A DNA stretch of 64,000 nt from Mytilinidion resinicola (lineage: Eukaryota > Ascomycota > Dothideomycetes > Mytilinidiales > Mytilinidiaceae): contig NW_022985438.1 of assembly GCF_010093595.1 (NCBI RefSeq), positions 1,013,435 through 1,077,434 on the forward strand. Direction: 5' to 3'. Below, piece by piece: positions 46,947-57,301 of this stretch. Each line of letters opens with the position of its first letter. Within the stretch, counting starts at the first letter, position 1. Under the pieces are notes generated by a model that had not been told where the DNA came from, did no database searches, and was given only the letters and a program-made list of their open reading frames with translations. The position numbers and the translations under genes are program-made.

Positions 46947-48458
46947 ATGGGGCGTTGTAGGCATGGCCATGCTGGGCCACGACAAGCTCCCCTTGGCTCA
47001 AACTTACCCAGCAATGGAATGCTTCATCCATTACCCTCTCGCCCAGCGACCAACCCCAATATGGTTCACCCCTTGCCCCCTCGTCCAGCTACTGGTGCAG
47101 TACCGGGCCCTATCGCGCCTAGGAGAAGCAGCAGGCTTGCCAACAAAAACGGCCTTCAGCCACCCCCTCAACTTCCCGTCTTGCCCAACCTCGGGACGAA
47201 TTACCATGCACTGTTCGTTTCCCAGGCCACTGCTCTACAGGGCCAGAACGGAGCGCCTACGAGGAACAATCAATGAGTCACCGGCAATGAGCCCGCTTTT
47301 CATGTTCCCGAATACAAAAAGATACGCAGTAGAACTACTGTCGCGGGCCAAGTAACCGCGATTATTAACCAAAAGCGCCGTTCTCATCTTCCTCCAACAT
47401 CAGCCGTACCAGCACAAACTAATGAAGATCGAATTCGCAAGCAGGCGAAGAAAGAACACAAGGCCCGGATGAAGCGACTTTTGAACTCGGTTGTGAGCAC
47501 GGGTCGTATCAAACGCACGTTTCCAGCCAGCATCATCATCGACGATCGGGTTGAGGCTCTCGACCACTCAGCTCAACGTGAGGGGGCAGAGCAAGACTTC
47601 TCTCGCCCCGAGTGGACGTATTGGACGGACGGCTCGCTGCGGGGCGGGAGCTCCAGCAACAACAGCTTCATGGGAGCAGGAGTCACTTGCTTCAAGACCG
47701 ACAGATCGGGCTTCAAGAAGGTTGGTTACCCGATTGGGCGGAACTGCGGGTGCACTAATGACGCAGAGCTTTACGCTATTTCCGAGGCCCTAAAGCTTGC
47801 TTTAGAAGACATTCACGACAAGCGTGGCGCTAAAGTCATCCTGTACACAGACTCTCAGGAAGTTCTGAAATCCCTTAAAACTGGCATTCCTGTTCTCGTA
47901 GGGCCGGTCGTTTCTTCGCGTCTTGTGGTCGCCGAAGCATATGAGCGAGCAGAAGCACTGCGCGCCGGTGGGGTGGACCTGGAGCTTCGGTGGGTTCCAG
48001 GCCATAGTAGTTCCAAAGGCAATGATGCTGCCGATATAGCGGCCTATGCGGCGTCGAGTTGCTTCCAGGACCTGCAGAAGCTCGTCGGTCCAGTCGAGCT
48101 TACGCTCCTGCGCGAGAACATGCAAGGTGCCACAAAAGATGTCCGCGAAGAGTATCTCTACCGAGCAAGCTTGCTGAGCACTGGACCGGTCCGGTTCCTG
48201 CTGGGGTCGAATCCGACAAAAGAAGTCACTGAAGCAGGTGTGGCTGAGTGGCGGGAGAATGGAGGTGATATCAACGCTCTTCCTACAAAAAATCACGAGT
48301 ATGAGGGAGATCTTCTCGAAGTGACTAGCAAAGATAAACATCGCGTCGAAAGTTCAGAGACTTTGGACAATTGGGAGGAATACTGGGGCCTTAATTCGAA
48401 GTACGATCCAGGGCCGCGTGGTAACGTAAATTTCCACCCCTACGATTTTAGTTTGTAG
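46947..48458 (+). pseudogene. One-module RNase H-like gene with an in-frame stop
   Basis: A single RNase H-fold module closely related to the gene at 44 kb. All acidic positions are kept: YWTDGS, NDAELYAI, YTDSQ and VPGHSSSKGNDAAD. It is preceded by TFPASIIIDD and followed by the same tail (AGVAEWRENGGDINALPT). The N-terminus starts MGRCRHGHAGPRQAP and is Pro-rich with RRSSRLANK, a basic patch. A TGA at 47274-47276 interrupts, yet the same frame stays open from there to 48458 with a basic stretch (EDRIRKQAKKEHKARMKRLL) before the module. Either the stop is a recent mutation, or translation starts downstream, for example at 47469, giving an intact 329-residue protein. Confidence 0.72.
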
Positions 48459-48757
48459 AAAGATTAAGGTTGTAACATTGCCCGCGAAGGGCCTGCGGAG
48501 CTATGATGATACAGCTCCTGCAATTTCAAGGCTTGCTAGCTCTAGTTTGAGCCTCTGGAAACGTATTACGCCCAAGATAGCTGAGACACTCGGAAGCAAC
48601 GACATCGACCTGTAGCGTTACAACTATTTCAGCATATTGAAATACCCGGAAGCTATAGCAATAGCTTATCTGTACTACAAATCGTCAGACACGGTACGTC
48701 GAGCTTGTAGAACTAGGATCACCTGAAGCTATACAGGTACTCCACGCAGCGGATCCA

Positions 48758-49073
48758 ACTCGGATTGTAACAGCTACAACCTAGGATCAACAACTCATAC
48801 GGTTCACGGTCACCTACGTACAGGCACTCCCCCCCTTTTTTTCTCTCTCCTTGATTCTCGTTCTTTGATTGGTTGCTACTAGCGCGCACTCAGCGTGGCG
48901 AGGCCCTCTGTTCAGCTACACCAGGGTCCTCTCAGCTGTGTCCATTCCTTTCAAATGGCCTCTATTCAGCTGAGCTGATAAGACCTAGGGGGTGGGCCAT
49001 TTCCTATTAGTATATATTCGGCCCGTACGGCCACTACAATACAAGCAGAGTTCACATCAATTTCAACCTGAGT
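48758..49073 (+). repeat. LTR-like insertion, copy B
   Basis: A 316-bp element starts ACTCGGATTG and ends CAACCTGAGT, with the direct repeat ATCCA on both sides (48753-48757 and 49074-49078). The first 66 bp match copy A at 10830 with one difference up to the divergence point, and the last 35 bp or so match with small changes. A TATATA motif lies about 60 bp from the right end. The middle contains a C/T run that copy A lacks. Same interpretation as copy A. Confidence 0.8.
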
Positions 49074-49078
49074 ATCCA

Positions 49079-50634
49079 ACTGCCGACGCGAGTTAGTATT
49101 CTATACACTAAATATCATGACAAATAATAAAAGGTTATAATATATGCTTGATTTTTGAAGTATTGGTGTTTAAATTCTGTGTTTCCACCCAAACAAGCAT
49201 TGCAGATACATATATTCCGAATTGCTGCCTCGCTTTGCTAACCCTTCTACATAGTGACTACTGTCTGGAGACCTCCGGCACCTTACTCGAAGACAATACG
49301 CAATATCAGTTTCTTGACTTCGCGAACCAGAGCGCTGTGCATGTGGTGCGCAAAACTTCCCTGAACCACATTCCGGGAAGTCTTGTACTATCTCACAACT
49401 GCGTACAGTATTACACTCTAAAATCTAAACTACACAGCTACAGGAGGCTGTAACTATCGTTCGATCATTACAGTGCGGCATAAACTTGACAGAAAACATG
49501 TTCTATGTATGGCCAGTGGAAATGCTGCCAACTTTCTTAAACTGGGGGGAGTTGGTTAGGGCGTATCTGTGTATGATAACATTAGTGTCATTGGATCCGG
49601 ACGCAAGAAGTTCTCCTAAGAGGGACTAGCTAGTAAGTTGTGTTAGTGGATATGTATCTATAGGATTGTAGCCGGACGTACCTAAGGGTATGGCCATAGC
49701 CTGTGTGAGTCTTAATGCAATTGTTACACTCCTAATAGACATTTCATCAAACCCGACCTCAAATCGGCTCATTGAGCACCACAAAGACTAAAATCGGAGT
49801 CAGCATCGCAGCAAGGAGGTTCCCGGTGGTAGGACTCGGCGCTTGCATGATGATATGGCGGGGAAGGGTGACGAAAGCACGTGGACGTATTGTGGAGAGC
49901 TCCTTCGGACTTGAGCGTAGCGTGCAGGACGGAAAGGTGTTTGCCGAGGTTGGGGACGGAATCGATAGGGAAAGTGAGTTGGGGAGCGGTAAAGTGCTGT
50001 AGGAGATGAAGCAGGCTCGTAAATGCGGCGAAGTAGTGGGCGGGATTGAGGAGCAGAGTTGGGCGCGTAATATTGAGGAGATGGAGTAATTGGGGTCACG
50101 ATGAAGGAAGCTGGGTACCTGCGTCCGAACCGATTATGAAATCAAGTCACTAAAGCGCAGGTATAAACTTGGAAGAGGAATGTTAATGCTAGATTACGAG
50201 ATCTGACAACACAATGCCGAAAGGACAGGCATCAATATCCGTAGAGATCTGTGAAAGCAATATCCGAGGGGTCGCAATTTGAGGGGTTCTCAGCAATGCT
50301 GATGTAGAAGAAACCATCAAGAGAAAGAAATGATGAAAAACAATGAAGCTTGTGCCGAGAGCACGTACGCTCAGTTCGCTACATGGAACCATGGGTATAG
50401 GAAACATAATGAAAAGTGATTAAATGAATCGCAAACACCCAGAAGCCAATAATAGAACCTGGAAAAAACAAGGTGCTATCCTGCTGAGATGGAGCCATGC
50501 TTAACCGAAAATCTTCTGCCCAAGACATATGTGAACTCCCAAGAATAGGTAGGTATAGATGATATTGCAATCTTCGTGCCTGAGTCCCAGCTTCAACGGC
50601 TTCGTTTGTTATAAAACTCTACAGCTTCCGCCCG
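49079..50634. other. Intergenic, no gene seen
   Basis: 1.5 kb 3' of the RdRP gene. Frames up to 101 residues exist, but none shows a domain. Confidence 0.45.
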
Positions 50635-53600
50635 CTACTCAAAATCTTCAGGCGCATCGTCGAATTCCGCCATCTCCCCACCCCGCGGCACTCCGGCATC
50701 TCTCGTAAGGGCCTTGGCCTTCTTTGGCTTCAAGAGGCCATACATCGCCTCCGTCAGCACCCGATAGTGACCAGACGCATAAGCCTTCGTGATAGCAAAC
50801 TCTCGTCCTGCACAATGGAAAACGAAGGTGGTGTGGGTGCATTGGAATTTATGCAGAGCCGAAGCTTTGAGCAACTTCCAGAAGGGAGTGCGACCGGGAA
50901 TATCTTCTTCCACCCAGTAAAGCGGAGCATTTTCCGACGGCAATATAGATTCGTAGATTTCGTAGCAGTCTTCTACAGCAAGATTGTAGTCGTCCTCCTT
51001 CCGGTCATGGCCATCCATTTTCTTGGTCTTTTTAATCCAAGTTGAGTAGAGCTCAGTAAACCTTGTCCGCAGTAGCTTGAGCTCATCCTCATATGCGCTT
51101 TGCGTGATCTTATCGTAAGCGGTGATCAGGTCTGCATCTTCGCAGGTAGATGATGTCCATGAGTCTTTAACAAGGCTGAGAGTCTCGTCAAGGTGTGGCG
51201 CTAAGACTTTGAAGTAAAGATAATCTAGCGGCTTGTTCGAATCGTCGCCGTAACTCTTGACTTCTTCGCCCATCTTAGGCTTTCCCCAGTTGTCTTCCAT
51301 GGCCGCTTTGTACGCTGGATTCTTTGGATTCCTGTTGCAAATTCTGGGGTCGCTAATTAACTCGTAGAACCAGTCTTCATCTACGATGATACCCATTTTT
51401 GCAGCGTCGATTATAAGATCATGGATGTCGGAGAGTAGGTTGATGCCAGGAGAGTCGATCGTATTCTCAAAGTAACAAAGCTTTTCGTGGAAGTTTTTGA
51501 CTCTGCCCAGAAAGGTTTGCGTAGACCGAAATTCAAAGGACTCCGTTAGGTAACTCCCTACGTTCCTTTCCGGCCCTGATCCTAGAAGGTCTTTCAGAGT
51601 CCGGCGATCGACTGTCATTCTGTATTCTTCAGCTGACGGTGGTGTAGTTGCAGCTGGCGCGTTGAGAAAAGGCGTCACAAGTTCTGGTTCCCAGCACGTC
51701 CAGAAGATATCTCCGTCGTAGTCACCTCCCTGCAATTTGCCGGCGAGCGGGAAACAGCCGCGACTTGGAAACACTACAACATCAACCAGATGCTCTAGTT
51801 CCGGTTTACAGACAGCGCGAACTCGTTGCATGTCTGATCTGCGCAAACTCGGCTGGCGACCTACAAGAACGTCGATGCCGTCCAGCCGCGTATAGCTTTC
51901 CCTAGTCATTTCGTCGATGAAGTTGGCCGAGAAGTTTACATAAATCTCTCCAGGCTTGAGGACACCGTACGGATCCGCAATACCAATAAGGTTTGCAGCC
52001 TTTCCAACAGGCAGTCTCAGGTTCTTCTTTATATCTCTCAGAACGTACCCGAGAAATCGGTGTGTTTGCTCCGCCAAGTATTGCGAAATTGCAGGAGAGA
52101 ATCCAGACTCCAAGAGGAAAACAAGCTTTTCGGGCAGCCGTAATGGCATACTCGCTTGCCATAGCATACCCCCGTCTCTCTGGCGTTCTTCTTCTCGTGC
52201 TTGTTTTTTATTGAGCCATGTCCGCAACTTTTCGGGGGATTCGACAGCTTGGAGCAGCTCTTCCCTTTCGAAATCTAGACGGTCGTTCATCAGCTTTGTT
52301 AGTGTAGCTTGTGGAACACCGCGGTCCATCATTATAGGGATGAATGCCAAATGAAGCTCTGAATTCACGATTGTTGTTCCGAATTTGACCACCTCGAAAG
52401 TCAACCGGGTTGGATCGTATGTATCATCGTTCAGATCTTCTCGGTGGGGATTAAACTTAAGCTGACTCTCTGTGATCTCGATCCAGATATCCCGATGGGT
52501 TGCGTCTGTCGTTGTTGTCGACGCGCTGGCTATCCATATCCCTTTCGCACCACCTATTCGAGCCTGGCAAAAACTGGGTACCGGTCCAGCCTTTCCCTGC
52601 ATCCTCCAGATCTCGCGCATCGCACCAAGGGAGATACGTGCACAACCATCGTTCATGACAGGAGGTTTGTTGGGATCAAAGCCATCATTCTCGGGCCATT
52701 CTAACTTGGGGTCATTGAAAGTGTCGTCCTCGGGACTGCCGTCCGCCAGGGTATCAGCTACCATGCGGACTTGTGACGGACGAAACACGATGGTTGGAGT
52801 CGTTCTGGAGAGACCGAGATCAAGTCGTGCATACGCTTTGCAAAACTTCTGGCCCAGATTTTCTTCAAACGACATGAACCAGTCCAGAAAAGCTTCGATC
52901 TTGATTTCAGGCCGTAACGAATGGCATTGCGGATCATACTCGACACACTCGGAACGAATGTCGATACCAGACGTTGCAAAAAGCACCACCCTGTACTGGA
53001 AAGTACGGTTTCCCCGGACTGCTTTTTTATCCGCCTTCTCCTCGACATGGAAAGCCCTCCATTTTCGCCCGAGTAACGAATGGTCTGTCCGGCGCAACCA
53101 CTCCACAAATCTAGCTCGTAGGTTTTTTTCTTGGTATTTGATGCGGTCCATTTTCTTAGGAATGTTATGAGGAGACGGCATGGTTAGGTAAAGAAGTCGA
53201 TCTGATCCAAACGCTCGCTGGAAACGGCACGATTGAAGCTTCTGTAGTGGTTCTAAGCTCATTTTGAACAGAGACCCAACATTGGTCCCATTGAAGCCGA
53301 CCTTCCCTGCGAAAGTGCAGCCTTCATAGTTGTCTTGAGCAGCTAACCACATTTTCCGAGAGGGTTTCTCCATTTTCCGAAGGCTTGGAGTGTTCGGTAA
53401 GCGTAACACAATTTCAGTCAGGAATACATCATAGTCGGAAAATCGTGGGTCGTAGCGGCCCATGACCTCTAGAGGTTGCATGCCAAGCTCTTGTGCAATT
53501 CGAAGGCATTCCCACCGCACGTGGAACGGGGCGTCTTTCCATTCAACAGGGTCATTGTCAACAAATAGGCCTTGACGTGGGAGATCCCGAATCTGGTGTT

Positions 53601-55008
53601 GCTCAATTGGTGATTTCGTAGGACTCCTATTTAGTGCTCGGGGAGGTGGGACTTGATTTCCATGCTCTGCTATTGTAGCACTTTCGTCTGCCACATGTTT
53701 CACAGGGACTGTAGTCTCTGTAAATGATTCCAAGCGAGTAGGCTCATGCCATCTGTCTTCTCCTTCTCTTGAGACTGTGAGCGTAGTAGGGTCTAGAACC
53801 ATTTCAGGAAGATGAACGGCATGATCTTTATCCACGTTAGGATCGTCTCTTTGTATCGAAAGACCCTCCATAGGCTGGGATAAGTTCTCTTCGACATTCT
53901 TCAGAGCCTCTAGGGCCATCCCTAGCTCATCTTCGTCGAGAGAGCCCATGGTAGCGGAACCACTAACCCTCAAGTTTGGATAGTTAACGTCACCACCTAC
54001 TGTCTTCTCGTTGTCTGCATCCTTTTCCACTGCGTCCTCGTATGTATCACCTGCGAACGATGTTTCGGCGGTCTCCGGGTCTCGACAGTCCGGTTGAGAG
54101 AACACATCAGCGACTTCCGTCGAAAAAGACGTGTTTGGAGAAGTGTCGGTGGATTCAAATGGCCTCGGAAAGAGTTGCCCACTAGGATAGATCGTGGACG
54201 GCGGATAAGCAAATTCTGGCTGTCCTATTCGAGACATCCTCCGGCTAGAAGATCGAGAGACTTTTGGAGGACTCTCCTCTGCTGAGGCCTCCGACTTTCT
54301 CTTTCTGCGGGAACTTCCAGAAGCAGAGCCTTGTTCTGAGGTGTATGGGGTAGCATTCAAGCGCCGTGCTAATGCATCCATAGAGGGTGAAGGAGGAGCC
54401 GAAACGAAGACGTCTGGTTCATCTTCATCGTCTGTGGGTGTGCCGGATCGAGTCTGTTGGGCAGTGACATACGGCTGGTAGGTGGAATCCTCAACATTTT
54501 CGGTGGAATATTCTACTTCGTGTACTTGGCTGGCTATTGACACCCAGGCGTCAGTAGAGTAATTTTTACAGGATTGCTGATACGAAACAGAATACTCACA
54601 CAATGGCGACCGTATAACCTTATTCGATTCTAGGTCTTCGCCTGGTTTCCTACGACTTGGCACATGCTCAAGCAGGAGTGACAGGAGATAGTCCAATTTG
54701 TCAGCTTTAGAACGTTTATCTGCGGCATTGGCAGCGAAAGTTTCGAGGGCTGCATCGAGACCAGACTTATTGCGGTAGAACAGGTACTGGATCTGGCCAT
54801 AGACCTTGTCGGCGACCCCTCCCTTAGTGGTACTAGGAGACCAGCCGAGCCCACGGACTTGTGATAGGCCCAAATACCAGTGGTCGTCAATGGAGCGAAC
54901 GAGAGCTTTCATGGCTGCTCCTCGTTCATCGGATTGTTTCTTAGGTGTATTTGGTAATTGCGGGCCATGTTCGTTGTGCCGGAGCGTATGCATTGAGTCG
55001 GATCTCAA
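50635..55008 (-). CDS. RNA-dependent RNA polymerase (RNA silencing)
   Basis: This 1457-residue protein is a cellular RdRP of the eukaryotic RDR/QDE-1 superfamily, which makes double-stranded RNA for Dicer in RNA interference. The catalytic motif GKLQGGDYDGDIFW lies near residue 1095, with all three Asp of DxDGD present. Supporting segments are CRFQRAFGSDRLLYL, PGEIYVNFSANFIDEMT, VVVFPSRGCFPLAG before the catalytic motif, and the helical C-terminal part. The first 430 residues are low in conserved sequence and Ser-rich. A 66-bp in-frame stretch (54599-54534) has good donor (GTGAGT), CTGAC branch and CAATAG acceptor sites and may be an intron, removing 22 residues near residue 137. The rest is one exon, long for this genome. 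Confidence 0.94.
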   Translation of the reverse strand: MRSDSMHTLRHNEHGPQLPNTPKKQSDERGAAMKALVRSIDDHWYLGLSQVRGLGWSPSTTKGGVADKVYGQIQYLFYRNKSGLDAALETFAANAADKRSKADKLDYLLSLLLEHVPSRRKPGEDLESNKVIRSPLCEYSVSYQQSCKNYSTDAWVSIASQVHEVEYSTENVEDSTYQPYVTAQQTRSGTPTDDEDEPDVFVSAPPSPSMDALARRLNATPYTSEQGSASGSSRRKRKSEASAEESPPKVSRSSSRRMSRIGQPEFAYPPSTIYPSGQLFPRPFESTDTSPNTSFSTEVADVFSQPDCRDPETAETSFAGDTYEDAVEKDADNEKTVGGDVNYPNLRVSGSATMGSLDEDELGMALEALKNVEENLSQPMEGLSIQRDDPNVDKDHAVHLPEMVLDPTTLTVSREGEDRWHEPTRLESFTETTVPVKHVADESATIAEHGNQVPPPRALNRSPTKSPIEQHQIRDLPRQGLFVDNDPVEWKDAPFHVRWECLRIAQELGMQPLEVMGRYDPRFSDYDVFLTEIVLRLPNTPSLRKMEKPSRKMWLAAQDNYEGCTFAGKVGFNGTNVGSLFKMSLEPLQKLQSCRFQRAFGSDRLLYLTMPSPHNIPKKMDRIKYQEKNLRARFVEWLRRTDHSLLGRKWRAFHVEEKADKKAVRGNRTFQYRVVLFATSGIDIRSECVEYDPQCHSLRPEIKIEAFLDWFMSFEENLGQKFCKAYARLDLGLSRTTPTIVFRPSQVRMVADTLADGSPEDDTFNDPKLEWPENDGFDPNKPPVMNDGCARISLGAMREIWRMQGKAGPVPSFCQARIGGAKGIWIASASTTTTDATHRDIWIEITESQLKFNPHREDLNDDTYDPTRLTFEVVKFGTTIVNSELHLAFIPIMMDRGVPQATLTKLMNDRLDFEREELLQAVESPEKLRTWLNKKQAREEERQRDGGMLWQASMPLRLPEKLVFLLESGFSPAISQYLAEQTHRFLGYVLRDIKKNLRLPVGKAANLIGIADPYGVLKPGEIYVNFSANFIDEMTRESYTRLDGIDVLVGRQPSLRRSDMQRVRAVCKPELEHLVDVVVFPSRGCFPLAGKLQGGDYDGDIFWTCWEPELVTPFLNAPAATTPPSAEEYRMTVDRRTLKDLLGSGPERNVGSYLTESFEFRSTQTFLGRVKNFHEKLCYFENTIDSPGINLLSDIHDLIIDAAKMGIIVDEDWFYELISDPRICNRNPKNPAYKAAMEDNWGKPKMGEEVKSYGDDSNKPLDYLYFKVLAPHLDETLSLVKDSWTSSTCEDADLITAYDKITQSAYEDELKLLRTRFTELYSTWIKKTKKMDGHDRKEDDYNLAVEDCYEIYESILPSENAPLYWVEEDIPGRTPFWKLLKASALHKFQCTHTTFVFHCAGREFAITKAYASGHYRVLTEAMYGLLKPKKAKALTRDAGVPRGGEMAEFDDAPEDFE

Positions 55009-55994
55009 AGCAAATGAGTTGGTGGTATAAGAGAAATAGATCTGAAAGTGAGGAGGTCGCAGAAGTCAAGTGCAAGGCAAGGCAAGAAAGTAGAAAGGTA
55101 AGTGAGAAGTAAGAGAGGGACGGAAACCTCAGGCCATAAGGCTGCGAGGAGAGGTGGGCGAAGCGGGCGAAGTCATGCGGGCTAGTGTTCGTAGCCTAGA
55201 TGCCTCAGCGGCCCGAGCCGTCGGGCGCGTTGACTCCCTTTCACGCTGTCACATGAGCGTGATTTGCTCCATCTCCGTGGCAACTACTTCTGTTAGTGGC
55301 ACGTTCAACTCCTGTGAAATTGTGATATCTGCTTCGAAGCATTTGGTGGCAGAGTGCAGCATTCCATCGATTCTGCACCACTCCAGCAAGGCTCTCGGCG
55401 GTCCAATTGTCGAAGTACCGGCCCAACACGGCACCTAGCAGTCAGCTGCGAACTATTAGATGCATGCAGGTGCAGACCAAAGCGGCTCAGATGTGCGCAA
55501 GATGCAGGAGGCTTCAGTTGGTGGCTTTCGATCCCAGGCAAGAGAGCTACTTCATTCTGCACAGCCTCACAGGGCTGATACAAGTGACGAGGGCTTTCAA
55601 GACCCCGAGGGCGCTTAATTGATAGAAGTGATGACAGACTGTTCAAGACTCGCCTCGAGATCCCGCTCAGTTCGTGAAAGGGCACTTTTTTGAGGCACTA
55701 ATTACCCCATGCAACTGTCCATGAGTGTGCGTAAACTCACGATAAGGCAGTGAGTGGAAAAATGACTAGGCTTTTATCGTATGTGCTCCACAACGTCATT
55801 CGCACAGCCTCGAATTTTGTTCACACCAAAAAATGAGGTCTGATGGGGATAAGGGGACATCCTGGTGGGATCTCGGTGGAGAAATGGTCGTATATCATGC
55901 AGTTTTAGGCCTATTTCGGATATCCATTCATGCCTCCAGATCGTAAGAAACAGATCGCCCGTGTCTGTTGTCCAACTAAAGCCCAGCCACACGT
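55009..55994. other. Intergenic, no gene seen
   Basis: About 1 kb between RdRP and TCTP. Frames are short and overlapping on both strands. Confidence 0.45.
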
Positions 55995-56836
55995 CTAAAC
56001 CTTCATCTCCGACACGCCGTGCTTCCAGACAGTCACGTAGGGTGTGACTCCGTCTTCGCGGTAGTTGAGGAGGATGACCCTAGTTGAAGTTAGTTAAGGG
56101 GCACCCGAGAACTAGGTGTGGCGACAACATACATTCCATCGGGGTCCATGGACTCGCCAATGAGGAACTCGTAGTCCTTGAAGTTACTGATGATCTTCTT
56201 GGCAAAAGTCGAGGCGCCCTTCTCGAACTCCTTAATCTCCTCGTCGCTGGCGCCTCTGTTCTTCATGGCCTCCTTAACCGCCTTCATGTAGGCTACGAGC
56301 AGGTCAGGTATGATCGTCTTCGAGTCCACGGGCGGCACTCACTCTTGAGATGGCTGAGATACGACTTCTTGTCGAATTGGGTCTCGTTCAGACGGAAAGA
56401 ATGGACGACATCGATGACCTGCTGGGAGGTGTCCTCGACGTCGTCGCCGCCCTCTTCGGCTGATGGGTTGGCACCGATGTCTGTAGGGATGGATGTTAGA
56501 ATTGAGTTATTGGTTTGTGGTTCGTCGTTGTCGAGACATCGGAAAAGGAGCGAGCCGTGAGGGTGGGGCTAGCGACGCACCGATATTGTCGTTTCCAACG
56601 GTGATCTTCTTGCAGTCTGCTTCCCAGGCGACGCCATCGACCTCCTTGAGGTCGTACGAGTCGGAGAGGATCTCGTCACCGCTGATGAGGCACTATGGGA
56701 AAAGTTAGCTGTCTATCTGGGCTTTGTCGGAACATGGATCAAGAGCGCGGAGATGGCGGGGTCGAGGACTGCAAAAGCAGAGCATGGGGGTTGCGTGGAG
56801 GGCATAAGGCGGTAAACATACCTTGTAGATGATCAT
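55995..56836 (-). CDS. TMA19: Translationally controlled tumor protein homolog
   Basis: TCTP is a small, abundant cytosolic protein linked to translation and growth control. Five exons fit in phase: 56836-56822, 56692-56581, 56480-56343, 56292-56133 and 56079-55995, giving 169 residues, the standard length. The N-terminus [21 protein letters not shown] is diagnostic, as are [23 protein letters not shown], the helical hairpin [41 protein letters not shown] and the C-terminus [17 protein letters not shown]. The first exon is only 15 nt. It lies head-to-head with the SUR2 gene. Confidence 0.96.
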
Positions 56837-57301
56837 GGTGGGCTAATGTCGGGACTGAGAAGAGGCGACGGTGTGGTACGGTGTGGTTTTGGGCCAGGTC
56901 AAGCAGAGGCGTGAGAGGGCAGTTTGGTGTTGTTCGAAAAATGGGCCGTCTGGTGGGGGAGAATTTCGCAGCCTGCACCAAAGCGGGCTAGGTCCGCACG
57001 TGACACGCCGGAAAGTGGCAACATCTTGGCACTATTCTCACGCCTCCTAGCATCATCACGCTGTCGTGAGCTGTTCACCCGTATTCATTTCGCTCCACCG
57101 CCTCTCCTTTACCCTATCTTTGCGCCCAATTGCCGTCCGCTTCATCGCGGGCTCATACGTTCTTTCTCTCTCCTGTCGCCTTCTCCTCCGCTTCCGCCGC
57201 ATCCGGACCTGTCCGCCCATCCCTTTAAGTACTCAGAGCTCGCCGCGCGCTGTCACGACTCCATTCACCTCTTCTGTAATACCAAACACCGCACCTTCGC
57301 C
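56837..57301. promoter_or_regulatory. Shared upstream region of TCTP and SUR2
   Basis: 465 bp between divergent starts. The part nearest SUR2 is rich in C/T tracts (ctctcctttaccc, cttctcctccgcttccgcc), which is common at strongly expressed fungal genes. No TATA box was recognised. Confidence 0.45.

Noticed and set aside
44011..48458. LINE retrotransposon explaining the RNase H domains
   Set aside because: No reverse transcriptase, endonuclease, gag-like zinc knuckles or poly(A) tail were seen on either side. Origin from a LINE remains possible.
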